From: Candidatus Peregrinibacteria bacterium CG2_30_44_17 | GTDB lineage: Bacteria; Patescibacteriota; Gracilibacteria; UBA1369; UBA12470 | DNA: 59,143 nt | Direction: 5' to 3' | NCBI GenBank assembly: GCA_001873565.1 | Contig: MNZJ01000039.1 | Coordinates: forward strand, 1 to 59,143 | Part shown: positions 1 to 9,047 of the stretch, one piece after another | Layout: every line of letters begins with the position of its first letter | Numbering within the stretch: the first letter of the stretch is position 1 | Translations under genes and position numbers: made by a program | The notes under the pieces: generated by a model | Told to the model about the DNA's origin: nothing | What the model saw: the letters and a program-made list of their open reading frames with translations, nothing else | Database searches by the model: none

Positions 1-56
1 GTGCTAGGATAAAGCCCTTTTGAGGGTCCCTTTCATTAATATTAATATCAATAATT

Positions 57-320
57 ATGGAACTTTCGAATTCACCAACAACGAAGCAGACTGTATTGGC
101 AGGGTTGATGTCACTCATTGCAGCATGCGCACAGCAGCCAGAAGCCCCTGAGAACTCTTCATATCGTCCCAGATGCGTTGATGAATGTCATAATATTGAT
201 TCATTTGATGCTCCGAGTCCTTGCGGCGACGAATGTCATGAGGCGTTCGATACTGGATTACAAGATACTCGGCACTCGATACATGACGATGTACATGCGT
301 GTACGGTATGTCAGACATAG
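57..320 (+). CDS. Small putative lipoprotein with two CX3CH motifs and a CXXC
   Basis: 87 aa ORF; lipobox-like LIAAC after a short hydrophobic stretch; CVDECH, CGDECH, CTVC motifs; lies upstream of mntP in the same frame. Confidence 0.4.
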   Translation: MELSNSPTTKQTVLAGLMSLIAACAQQPEAPENSSYRPRCVDECHNIDSFDAPSPCGDECHEAFDTGLQDTRHSIHDDVHACTVCQT

Positions 321-383
321 GAAGACCTATGTGACTTTTATGGCGATCATGTTAATATCACGGCAATTCATTAATGTCATGAT

Positions 384-944
384 ATGAGTTTTGTAACGCT
401 ATTACTTATTGCCGTAGGTCTTTCGATGGACTCTTTTTCCGTCGCTGTCGCTATCGGAGCTGCCAAGAAGACAAAGCCGAAGGTAATACTTAAGTTGGCT
501 GTAGCTTTTATGGTCTTTCACGTTGTCATGACGCTTGCCGGATGGATCAGTGGAAAAGGGCTTCAAAGTATTATATCAGGGATAGATCACTGGATTGCAT
601 TCGGGCTGTTATCTGTGATAGGAGGTAAGATGATTTACGAAGGCGTAAGGGATATGGGAAAAGGAGCACATGCCAAAAATTTAAACTCAGGAACACTCAT
701 AATGTTATCGATCGCGACAAGCATTGATGCCTTAGTGATAGGTATCGGCTTTGCATTCTTAAAAATATCGCTACTGCCGGCTACAACTGTAATCGGGGTG
801 GTGATTTTTGTTATGACATGCGCTGGAGTAGTAATCGGAGGGAAATTTCGTAACCTGATAGGAAAGAAAGCCGAGATAGCAGGTGGCATGACTTTGATTT
901 TCATAGGAACTAAAATACTAGTAGAGCATTTGGGATATTTGTAA
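384..944 (+). CDS. mntP: MntP-family manganese efflux pump
   Basis: 186 aa, six hydrophobic segments; N-terminal GLSMDSFSVAVAIG and repeat SIATSIDALVIGIGFAFL typical of MntP. Confidence 0.9.
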   Translation: MSFVTLLLIAVGLSMDSFSVAVAIGAAKKTKPKVILKLAVAFMVFHVVMTLAGWISGKGLQSIISGIDHWIAFGLLSVIGGKMIYEGVRDMGKGAHAKNLNSGTLIMLSIATSIDALVIGIGFAFLKISLLPATTVIGVVIFVMTCAGVVIGGKFRNLIGKKAEIAGGMTLIFIGTKILVEHLGYL

Positions 945-1003
945 AAAAAACACGATCCCGACGTGTTTGCGGGATCATGTTTTGGCTTTGGTAGCAATGT
1001 TTT

Positions 1004-1426
1004 TCAGCTCTCGACAGGGATTTTCTTTGGACCTCCGATAGAGGCTTCTTTTTTTGGAAGAGTGATGACAAGGACTCCATCTTTGGCTTTTGCCGTTATG
1101 TTGTCTTCGAGAACAGCACAAGGTAATGGAACTTGTCTCTGGAATGATCCGTAGCGGCGTTCTTTGTGGTAATAATTCTTGTCTTTGATTTCGTCTTCGC
1201 TTTCGGACTTGCCGCTGATGGTGAGGTAACTGTCCATCAGTTCGATTTGGATATCCTTAGGATTTACACCTGGTAGGTCCACTTTTACGATCATCTCCTT
1301 GTCCGTCTCTTCAACATCAACCTGAGGCGAGTCGAGGAACTTGGAGAATGGATCCGAGAGCCATCCTTTGCCAAAAAAATGACTAAAAAACGGATCGTTA
1401 CCAAAGGGCATGAGGTCTCTAGACAT
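1004..1426 (-). CDS. Hsp20/alpha-crystallin small heat shock protein (start at internal Met, MSRDLMPFG)
   Basis: VDVEETDKEMIVKVDLPGVNPKDIQIELMDSYLTISG and C-terminal GVLVITLPKKE; tracked start at 1465 would overlap the CIRCE element. Confidence 0.9.
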   Translation of the reverse strand: MSRDLMPFGNDPFFSHFFGKGWLSDPFSKFLDSPQVDVEETDKEMIVKVDLPGVNPKDIQIELMDSYLTISGKSESEDEIKDKNYYHKERRYGSFQRQVPLPCAVLEDNITAKAKDGVLVITLPKKEASIGGPKKIPVES

Positions 1427-1458
1427 GTTTTTTTGGGTTAAATGATAAGAGAGCCATG

Positions 1459-1485
1459 CTGGCACTCTCTAGTATAGAGTGCCAA
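1459..1485 (-). promoter_or_regulatory. CIRCE-like operator (HrcA binding site)
   Basis: CTGGCACTC-N9-GAGTGCCAA inverted repeat; matches consensus TTAGCACTC-N9-GAGTGCTAA with exact 9-nt spacer, just upstream of hsp20. Confidence 0.88.
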
Positions 1486-1644
1486 GCCAGAGTTGTCAAG
1501 TGCTTGACGCGGAACAAAATCGGCTTATCTGTGGCTCAGCGTTATGGACGTATCATAGTTATAAAAAAATACATGGTTACATGTGAATATTTTTTTGGTA
1601 AAATCCACAAGAGAACCATTTGCACCATATAAACAAAAACAAAA

Positions 1645-4044
1645 ATGAAACCGAAAATGATTGTGTCGTTTTTTGTTGTAGCGACAATGACGTTGTTCAG
1701 CATGTTGACGATTGTCCAAGCCGAAACCGACGATACGGGCTCGGCATACGACCTTGGTAGCGTTATGACTTTTGGCGATATTGATTCCACGCATGTGAAT
1801 TTCGATGCGATTTACTTCCTCCACAATACAGGTGTTATACAGGGCTATGACATGGGAGATGGTGCTGCCGAATATAGACCTGATAACAGCATAAACCGTG
1901 CTGAATTTTTAAAAATAATTCTCGAAGGTACGGGAATGGCTACGAATGAGGATTACGAAACATGTTTTCCGGATCTTATTGAAGATGCGTGGTACGAAAC
2001 GTATATCTGTCAGGCTAAAGCAATGGGAGTTGTACAAGGATATCCTGATGAGACTTTCAAGCCGGAACAGGAAATTAACGAAGCGGAATCACTGAAAATT
2101 CTGGGCAATGTGATGAATTGGGAAGTGGAAACGGAAGAAAATCAATTGTGGTACGAGCCTTATTTTGATTATGCCAATGGGAAGAACATAATTCCGGTAC
2201 AGGATGTCGCTGCAACTATGACACGTGGAGACATAGCCGAGATGATTTTTAGGAACGAAGAGGTGAAAACCCTGGAACTCGAAATGTACTCCGAGGATAG
2301 TATTGAGGAGCTGTTTGCGATATATGGCATACCAATTTATGATATTTATATGATTGGTTCGGACGATGATACGAATGTAGCGACTGATGACTTGAATGAT
2401 GGAACAAACATAGTGGCTTACATATCGGAAGATGGACCGGTCATAGCAAATGGCGAAGAGGAAATCACCGTCTATGTGAATCTGATTGCCGGTGATGGTA
2501 GTTATGTAGAGGGTCATGAACTTGAAGGGTCCATTATGGTGCCTCGTAATATTGAGAGGTACGATTTCGAAGATAGTGGCAATGGCTTGTATACGCTTGT
2601 ATTGAGTTCTTATGACGCGGGCACTTTCGGTTTGTACATCAAAGACACATCGTCAGGGGATATATTTACAACGGAAGTGACTTTTGCGCCGGGAGAGCCT
2701 GATTATATAGATGTGGTTGATGTTTTGTATCCATATGAAACAGAAGATCATTATGCATACATATACGCATCGTTACATGATGAATACGGCAACATTTTAA
2801 CATTGGATGATGGCTACGCGCTTTGGTTCGAAACCGATTTAGGGCAGTTTGTTGAAAGACAATACGACGCGGAGACTCATACGTGGTATGCCTCTTTGGC
2901 GGCGGATGTTTTTGGCGAAGCAAATATTAATATAACGGAATTCAGTGATTTGTCGATTAACGAAAATGTCACGGTAGGATTCGACATGGTCTATATAGAT
3001 GTTCCGGAAGCCGTTTACGAGGGCGAAACATTCGAAGTGCCTGTTTATATAAATTACGCGGGATACGATTCTCTGGCTGATTATGATTTGAGGATCAGTT
3101 ATAACTCCGGGTATACAATGTTTGTTGAGGCCTCGGATCCTATTGAGGGTGATGAGTTTGATGAGCCGGTTTACGATGTTCAAGGGAATGAAATAATCCT
3201 ATATCAGGCAACCAATAGTGTGCCTGCGGAAGATGAGAACCATATAAAGCATGTTGCAAATTTGGTTTTTCAAGGGGCTGTGGTGGGAGGATCGACAATT
3301 TACGTGAGTGATGGCGCTATTACAACGGGTGGGGAAGAGGTGGTAGACGCGGATTTGCCTGCTGAGCCGGAAGAAGCGGGGCAGGAGATCAACGTCAAGA
3401 GTACAAAATTAATTTGTATAGACGTGTATACATTGGAAGGTTCGGATGACACTGATTACATGGAAGCGAACTTTGATGTCGATTATGCTGAAAACATTTT
3501 CAATACAGCGGCGGAAAACTGTAATTGTCCGCATTACGTGAATTTCACGTTTTTTTATCAAGAAATTGCGCAAGATGTATGGCAAGGAATAACAGAGTTT
3601 TCCGGTATGGATATCGGTGAAGAAGATGATGTTATTGAAGAAGATGAAATGGAAGATATAGCCTCGGCACTTGTGGCATATGACGGATGTATACAGGTTT
3701 TTTACGTGCCACAACTTGAGGTCGATGATGAAACGGGTGCCGCCGATCCCAATGGAGTTACAATGGGATGGAGTGATATAAGTCCGACAGAATATATAGT
3801 TGTCGATAATTCGAGAGATGCCGGTGATGATATGACAATGGCTCATGAACTCCTGCACATGATGAGTGGAAATACTGTGTTGGACGGACATAATGCCAAT
3901 GCCACGGCTCAAGAACAAAACGATTCTATTAATCAGGGAGCGGAACAACCGGGTAACTTGATGAATTATGACGAGCCCGGAGAAAACATAACAAAAAATC
4001 AATGCGATTTGGTTGAATGGGCTAATTACCAAGATCAGCCTTGA
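1645..4044 (+). CDS. Secreted SLH-domain protein with cohesin-like region and C-terminal HExxH metalloprotease-like region
   Basis: Signal peptide; SLH-like YRPDNSINRAEFLKIIL and YPDETFKPEQEINEAESLKIL; cohesin-like VYIDVPEAVYEGETFEVPVYINYAG; HELLHMMSGNTVLDGHN followed by NLMNY. Confidence 0.75.
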   Translation: MKPKMIVSFFVVATMTLFSMLTIVQAETDDTGSAYDLGSVMTFGDIDSTHVNFDAIYFLHNTGVIQGYDMGDGAAEYRPDNSINRAEFLKIILEGTGMATNEDYETCFPDLIEDAWYETYICQAKAMGVVQGYPDETFKPEQEINEAESLKILGNVMNWEVETEENQLWYEPYFDYANGKNIIPVQDVAATMTRGDIAEMIFRNEEVKTLELEMYSEDSIEELFAIYGIPIYDIYMIGSDDDTNVATDDLNDGTNIVAYISEDGPVIANGEEEITVYVNLIAGDGSYVEGHELEGSIMVPRNIERYDFEDSGNGLYTLVLSSYDAGTFGLYIKDTSSGDIFTTEVTFAPGEPDYIDVVDVLYPYETEDHYAYIYASLHDEYGNILTLDDGYALWFETDLGQFVERQYDAETHTWYASLAADVFGEANINITEFSDLSINENVTVGFDMVYIDVPEAVYEGETFEVPVYINYAGYDSLADYDLRISYNSGYTMFVEASDPIEGDEFDEPVYDVQGNEIILYQATNSVPAEDENHIKHVANLVFQGAVVGGSTIYVSDGAITTGGEEVVDADLPAEPEEAGQEINVKSTKLICIDVYTLEGSDDTDYMEANFDVDYAENIFNTAAENCNCPHYVNFTFFYQEIAQDVWQGITEFSGMDIGEEDDVIEEDEMEDIASALVAYDGCIQVFYVPQLEVDDETGAADPNGVTMGWSDISPTEYIVVDNSRDAGDDMTMAHELLHMMSGNTVLDGHNANATAQEQNDSINQGAEQPGNLMNYDEPGENITKNQCDLVEWANYQDQP

Positions 4045-4061
4045 GCAAGAAAAGAGTGCCT

Positions 4062-5357
4062 TTACGCCTCTCTCAAATACCCCCAACTGTGTAGCTTATC
4101 ACTATCCTCAAACCATCTGTCGCCAATATCTTTTCTGTAATACATATTGGGAATAATGATGTTATTGATTCTCTGATACATTTGTTGTTGAGCCTGTTTC
4201 ATAGTCATTCCGGTGCCAGCAACAATCAGAGCGATACCGGAGTGTCCGGTAAGAAGCCATTCTCCTTTGTCAATTTTTACGTCTTCGATATGGATACCTT
4301 CCAGATTGTTTTTCTTAAAAATAATGACCGCATCTTTCGAGAAAGAGTCGAAAGTTTTCTTGTCCTTATACGGGAATGGAGGGGTGACGACGCGCGCGCC
4401 TATATGAAAACCTTTCTTGACCTTGATTTCGAATTTCTCTCCGGCGGCGAGCTTGTATAGGAATTCGCCAATCGGAGTAATCATGGAATCTTGCTGAATA
4501 CTTATCGTCGGATAACCGAATCTGGAAGTGAATTCGAGAGGATATACACCGGTGCCATTAACTATACAATTAATATCTATGTAGCCGACGTATCCTTCTT
4601 CCTTCAGAGTCGGTTCAAGCTTCTTAAGAGTCATGTTAAAGAGCTTATTAGGTCCACCCCAAAACATACTCGTACCCATCTCGCCAGTTGCGACGCCGAG
4701 ATCACCAGGGAAGAGCTTTTTATGCTCAAAATTAATATTGATTGGATAAATGAACTCGTTGCCGTTAAAAAAAGCTCCAACAGCAACCTCTACGCCTGAT
4801 GAAACTTTCTTTTGCAGTTGGTACTCCTTAACCTCCTCACTCCATGTTTTGCGATACGCAGCAAGGATTCTGATGACATCGCTACCATCATCCTCTTGCC
4901 CGACAAATAGCAGTCTCTTGATATTTTGAGCTTCGCCGCTCGGCTTGAGTACGTATTTGCCAGGATTATTTTTGATATACTCGATGCCATCGTCAAAATA
5001 ACTAAAATCCTTGTAAGGCAATATGGAGATTTTATGTTTTTTCATTTGCTCCTGTCCAAAAGCACGACTGTCCTCAAGCTTATCTGTGTATGGAGTCCCC
5101 CCGACTACAAGCTTGCCGCGTGCACGCAGATCTTTTGCTTTTTGCCCTTGCCCGAGGACGTCATCAAAGACAATGACGTCGGCCCAATCAACTTCGGCTT
5201 CCCAGTTGTTAGTCTTTGTGACAAAGCCATTACCAATCTGCCTTTCGGATTTTTCGTCGATGTAATACTTGACGCTGTTGCCTTCTTTTTTTACATGCCA
5301 AGCGATGTCGCCGATGAGACCTGAGATGGAAACAAATAAGAATTTTGTTTTTTTCAT
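4062..5357 (-). CDS. PurD-like (phosphoribosylamine-glycine ligase family) ATP-grasp protein
   Basis: ATP-grasp features KYVLKPSGEAQNIKRLLFVG, GVEVAVGAFFNG, YIDINCIVNGTGVYPLEFTSRFGYP. Confidence 0.65.
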   Translation of the reverse strand: MKKTKFLFVSISGLIGDIAWHVKKEGNSVKYYIDEKSERQIGNGFVTKTNNWEAEVDWADVIVFDDVLGQGQKAKDLRARGKLVVGGTPYTDKLEDSRAFGQEQMKKHKISILPYKDFSYFDDGIEYIKNNPGKYVLKPSGEAQNIKRLLFVGQEDDGSDVIRILAAYRKTWSEEVKEYQLQKKVSSGVEVAVGAFFNGNEFIYPININFEHKKLFPGDLGVATGEMGTSMFWGGPNKLFNMTLKKLEPTLKEEGYVGYIDINCIVNGTGVYPLEFTSRFGYPTISIQQDSMITPIGEFLYKLAAGEKFEIKVKKGFHIGARVVTPPFPYKDKKTFDSFSKDAVIIFKKNNLEGIHIEDVKIDKGEWLLTGHSGIALIVAGTGMTMKQAQQQMYQRINNIIIPNMYYRKDIGDRWFEDSDKLHSWGYLREA

Positions 5358-5420
5358 TTTTTTTGTAGCAAATAGCTATCAATATCTTTATATGCTTATG
5401 TGTTTGTAAGTAAAGCTATT

Positions 5421-5443
5421 CTAGGTTGTGTTAACACGCCCTA
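5421..5443. repeat. 23-bp palindromic repeat copy 1
   Basis: ctaggttgtgttaacacgcccta, identical to 32607-32629. Confidence 0.85.
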
Positions 5444-6048
5444 TTAAGCCTCTTCTTCACATATGCCAAAGTCACCAAGACGGTGACGATAATCATGAAA
5501 TACAGCGCAACATCTTTTCCTATAGCAAGAAATACATATAGAGCTCCAGCATAGAAGTAGGCATAAGCTAATCTCTGTATACGCTTCCAGTTTTTCTTAA
5601 GAACCCTCTGGCAAAACTCATTGGAAGTCAAAAGCAGGATAACCCCTGTGACGTCACCAAGATGCGCGAAAAAGGTATAGTTCTCAAAAGACCAAAAAGA
5701 AGGCTCGAAATAACCCGCCATATATGCAACGCCTCCTATCATGACCTTGGACAAAACGATGCTAACGATAATCGCGGAGGATATAATTCCTAAGCCTTTT
5801 CGTAGTATGATAAGAGGGCGCAGCCATGTCAGCTTGGATAGTAGATCGGCAAGAGGTCTGATCGCCATGACAATGAATACAGTCCAGTGGGAAATATCAT
5901 ACATAAAAGGCATAAACCATTTAGGTAGCTGCTCAGAGTAGTAAGTAATAGCTATGGGCATAGTCATAAGCAAGATCATCGATGCAACGACGAGCACTGT
6001 GTTAATGACGCGAATCAATTTGATATAAATCGTTGTGAGAGAGGACAT
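5431..6048 (-). CDS. Ferric reductase-like transmembrane protein
   Basis: 205 aa multi-pass protein with His residues in TM segments (DISHWTVF, FFAHLGDVTG), cotranscribed with apbE. Confidence 0.6.
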   Translation of the reverse strand: MSSLTTIYIKLIRVINTVLVVASMILLMTMPIAITYYSEQLPKWFMPFMYDISHWTVFIVMAIRPLADLLSKLTWLRPLIILRKGLGIISSAIIVSIVLSKVMIGGVAYMAGYFEPSFWSFENYTFFAHLGDVTGVILLLTSNEFCQRVLKKNWKRIQRLAYAYFYAGALYVFLAIGKDVALYFMIIVTVLVTLAYVKKRLNRAC

Positions 6049-6954
6049 TCAAGATGTTTTTATTTGCGAATTTTCGGAAGACATTATAACACCATCTTTT
6101 TTTATTAGAACAAAATCGACTTTTCGGCTGCACAGGAACTCATTGGCAGCGCTAGAACCTAGAATCATACAGGTTGTAGCATATGCGTCAGCGAGATAAC
6201 CTTCGTCGGCAATGACTGTAGCGGAAGCTAAGTCCGTATCGATGACTTCTTGATCAGCGCTGATTATATGCGAATATTCAGTATCTCCGCTCTCCCAACG
6301 TCTTTTGTATTCTCCGCTCGTAGCCAAGCTCCGATTATGTAGAGGTACGTGTATGTCATATTGCTTTGATACCGGATTGTATATGTTAAAAACGAACCTC
6401 TCTCCATTTAAATTAAGACCTCTAGTACTAATGTCTCCGCCCAAATTAACTACTACTCCGCAAGCATCAGAAAGGCTCGACGCGATCTCATGTGCCAGTA
6501 GTCCTTTCACAAGTCCGCCAAAATCGAGACATTGCCCGTCTTTAAGCTCTATAAATAGGCTATCTCTATCGTAAGAGATTTGAGAAAAATCAGTATTGTA
6601 GCTGGATAGTTTTGTATGGAATTCTTTTGTCGTTTCAAAATCCGAATCGTAACCAAGTAGGTCCAATCTCACCAGAGGGTTAAAAACACCGTCAGTATCG
6701 CGCCACAGCTCAATAACTTTTTCAAAAACATAAAAAAACCGTTCTGACACAGAGGATTGCTTGTGACGATTGAGATAAGACAGCGCACTATCATGGATAA
6801 AACGTGAAAACTCCACCTCATAGCTTTGCGCCAGATGCAAAACTTCAAGATACTTATCGTCAACAGTGTTCTCATCCAAGACGCCATCGTCTACGATAAT
6901 AGAGACGAAAAAATCAGTGCCCATCAGTTTTTGCAGGTACTTATGCTCTTTCAT
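6049..6954 (-). CDS. apbE: ApbE-family FAD:protein FMN transferase
   Basis: MGTDFFVSI start region, LDFGGLVKGLLAHEIA, GVVVNLGGDISTRG, ATSGEYKRRW. Confidence 0.87.
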   Translation of the reverse strand: MKEHKYLQKLMGTDFFVSIIVDDGVLDENTVDDKYLEVLHLAQSYEVEFSRFIHDSALSYLNRHKQSSVSERFFYVFEKVIELWRDTDGVFNPLVRLDLLGYDSDFETTKEFHTKLSSYNTDFSQISYDRDSLFIELKDGQCLDFGGLVKGLLAHEIASSLSDACGVVVNLGGDISTRGLNLNGERFVFNIYNPVSKQYDIHVPLHNRSLATSGEYKRRWESGDTEYSHIISADQEVIDTDLASATVIADEGYLADAYATTCMILGSSAANEFLCSRKVDFVLIKKDGVIMSSENSQIKTS

Positions 6955-6965
6955 ATAGGTTGATT

Positions 6966-7157
6966 TTAGCTGGCTGCAGAATTCAGTATAGCATTGTCGG
7001 ATGACGATGTTGCTGCACTCTTCGCTTCAATAGCCTCCTGCCTAGTGTTAATCAGATGGAAAGTTGAGAGTACGCTTATAATCAGAGCGGTGGTGGCAAA
7101 AAATCTAAGGGTATCTTTCTTCACAATACATCGTAGGTTAAGGTCGCCTAAAATCAA
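6966..7157 (-). CDS. Small single-pass membrane protein upstream of apbE (probable GTG start at VKKDTLRFF)
   Basis: 63 aa ORF with one hydrophobic segment FFATTALIISVLSTFHLI; close spacing to apbE. Confidence 0.45.
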   Translation of the reverse strand: MILGDLNLRCIVKKDTLRFFATTALIISVLSTFHLINTRQEAIEAKSAATSSSDNAILNSAAS

Positions 7158-7371
7158 TACTAAAGTATGTTAACATAACCACCTTCAAAGCGGAACAAAT
7201 AGATTTTGTTCAATACAGGGAAGGATGACAAAATTGCTAATGAGGCAAGGATTTTTCTATTGCAAAAAGTAGCGAGAAATCCGAATGGAGCTCGCATATG
7301 GGTATTAATAGCAAACCAAAGCCTTGGTTTTCTTCAAACCAATCGAGGAGATTTTAAAAAAAAACGCAAGC

Positions 7372-7953
7372 CTAGATCATTTTGAAAAGCTTCCAAAAAT
7401 TCTCCACGTATTCCGGCCTTCTATTTTGATATCTGAGATAGTAAGCATGCTCCCAGACGTCCAAAGCGATAATCGGAGTGTGTCCGTTGGACAAAGGAGA
7501 ATCTTGATTGAGTGTTGAATAGACTTCAAGCTTTCCATTGCCATCTCTGACAAGCCAGGCCCATCCGCTGCCGAACTGCCCAAGAGCAGCTTTGGTAAAA
7601 GCCTCTTTGAACACGTCGACCGAACCAAATATGTCGGAAATTTCTTGGACCAGTTTCTCATCACGCTGGTTGGTCGGATCGATCACCTTCCAGAACAGCG
7701 CGTGATTGATATATCCTCCACCATTGTTGCGCAAACTAACACGGTCCTCGCCGCTGATATCGAGTTTGTCGATATCACGAATCAAATCTTCAACACTTCC
7801 GGCATTAAGGTCGGGATATTTCTCAAGGACGGCATTGGTCTTATCGGTATAGGCTTGATGGTGCTTAGAATGGTGAACCTCCATTGTCATGGCGTCGATG
7901 AACGGTTCGAGCGCATCGTAAGCGTAGCCTAATTGTGGTAATTCAGCTCTCAT
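7372..7953 (-). CDS. sodA: Fe/Mn superoxide dismutase, Mn-type signature
   Basis: ELPQLGYAYDALEPFIDAMTMEVHHSKHHQAY, NNGGGYINHALFW, NQDSPL and ALDVWEHAYYLRYQNRR. Confidence 0.93.
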   Translation of the reverse strand: MRAELPQLGYAYDALEPFIDAMTMEVHHSKHHQAYTDKTNAVLEKYPDLNAGSVEDLIRDIDKLDISGEDRVSLRNNGGGYINHALFWKVIDPTNQRDEKLVQEISDIFGSVDVFKEAFTKAALGQFGSGWAWLVRDGNGKLEVYSTLNQDSPLSNGHTPIIALDVWEHAYYLRYQNRRPEYVENFWKLFKMI

Positions 7954-7997
7954 ATAGTTAAGGGGTTAAGAAGTACAAAGAGCGTAATTCGTATCAT

Positions 7998-8903
7998 CTA
8001 AAATCGCACAGGAACGAAGATTTTGTTGATTTCGCTACCATCCATGGCGGAAACCGAAAAAACTTCGACCATTCCTGTGTCCGTACGAGGCTCGTCATAA
8101 GAAATCCAAACTTCAAACGGACCGAACTCTCCTATGTCGGAAGGCGTTGCAGTCGTGATACCTTCGGCCAGAATATTCCCATCATCATCGGTCAAACGAT
8201 AGTTTACAGTATTCTCAAAAACACGTGCCTCGCCACTGATAAGAAGTTCGCCGGAGGCAAGAGCATCCGTCAGGGGAGTCTCAAGGATAATATTGATCTC
8301 GGACTCAGAGGCAAGCAGTTCGACGCTAGATAGCATGCGATCCGCCATGCTTTCAAATCCCATGCCTGTAGGATCTGCAACAAGGATGCTAATCTCAAGT
8401 GCTACAGAAGTGCTGAGAGGAAGAAAAATCCGTCGTTGGGAAGGTCCAACCGTAATCCCCGAAAACTCAAAACCTTCTTGTCCGTCAATAACAATTGTAT
8501 CAATCGGCTCAGTGATTTCGCCAACTGCTTGGACGTCGGCCATTTCCTGTTCGACTAAACTTCGCAAGGTCTCGGCTTCCAAGTCATGACGCGTGAACCG
8601 CACACTCAATCCGTCAAAAAGTTCGGTATCCTCTGTCTGAGTTGGCCCCCAAAGAGAAAAAGCAATGGTGTTTTCGCCTTCCTCCCGAAGAGTCATGTCT
8701 TGTTGGTACTCGGTGCGAAAACCAATGGAACTGTTTTCGTAAGTATCCCAGCCGTCATCGGCGGAGCTTTCTACGTCTGTACCATCAGCGATTTCTTCAG
8801 GGGACTCTTCCGTAATTGGAGCTTTGTCCTCACTATCGAAGCATCCGGTCAAAAACACAGCTGACAAAATAATGAGCGGCAAAGAGATCAGATAAGTTCT
8901 CAT
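7998..8903 (-). CDS. Lipoprotein with C-terminal Gmad2-like Ig domain
   Basis: Lipobox LTGC; C-terminal ETPLTDALASGELLISGEARVFENTVNYRLTDDDGNILAEG resembles Gmad2. Confidence 0.65.
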   Translation of the reverse strand: MRTYLISLPLIILSAVFLTGCFDSEDKAPITEESPEEIADGTDVESSADDGWDTYENSSIGFRTEYQQDMTLREEGENTIAFSLWGPTQTEDTELFDGLSVRFTRHDLEAETLRSLVEQEMADVQAVGEITEPIDTIVIDGQEGFEFSGITVGPSQRRIFLPLSTSVALEISILVADPTGMGFESMADRMLSSVELLASESEINIILETPLTDALASGELLISGEARVFENTVNYRLTDDDGNILAEGITTATPSDIGEFGPFEVWISYDEPRTDTGMVEVFSVSAMDGSEINKIFVPVRF

Positions 8904-9047
8904 GATAGAAGGGTAAAAAAATATTTTAAGAGGATCACTTGATGATATTACACCGTATCATAATGAAAATGCGTTGTCATGATGGTGGGCATCAATTAGA
9001 CTTGACGTATTATGACCGGACTCATCTGATTTTGAAAAACAAGCATC

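Noticed and set aside
118-387. 89-aa ORF overlapping the small lipoprotein in another frame
   Set aside because: Met/Ile/Arg-rich translation without motif; the 57-320 frame has lipobox and Cys motifs.
3409-4086. 225-aa antisense ORF, and many other antisense ORFs in the track
   Set aside because: Opposite strand to well-supported genes, low-complexity translations, no recognisable domains.
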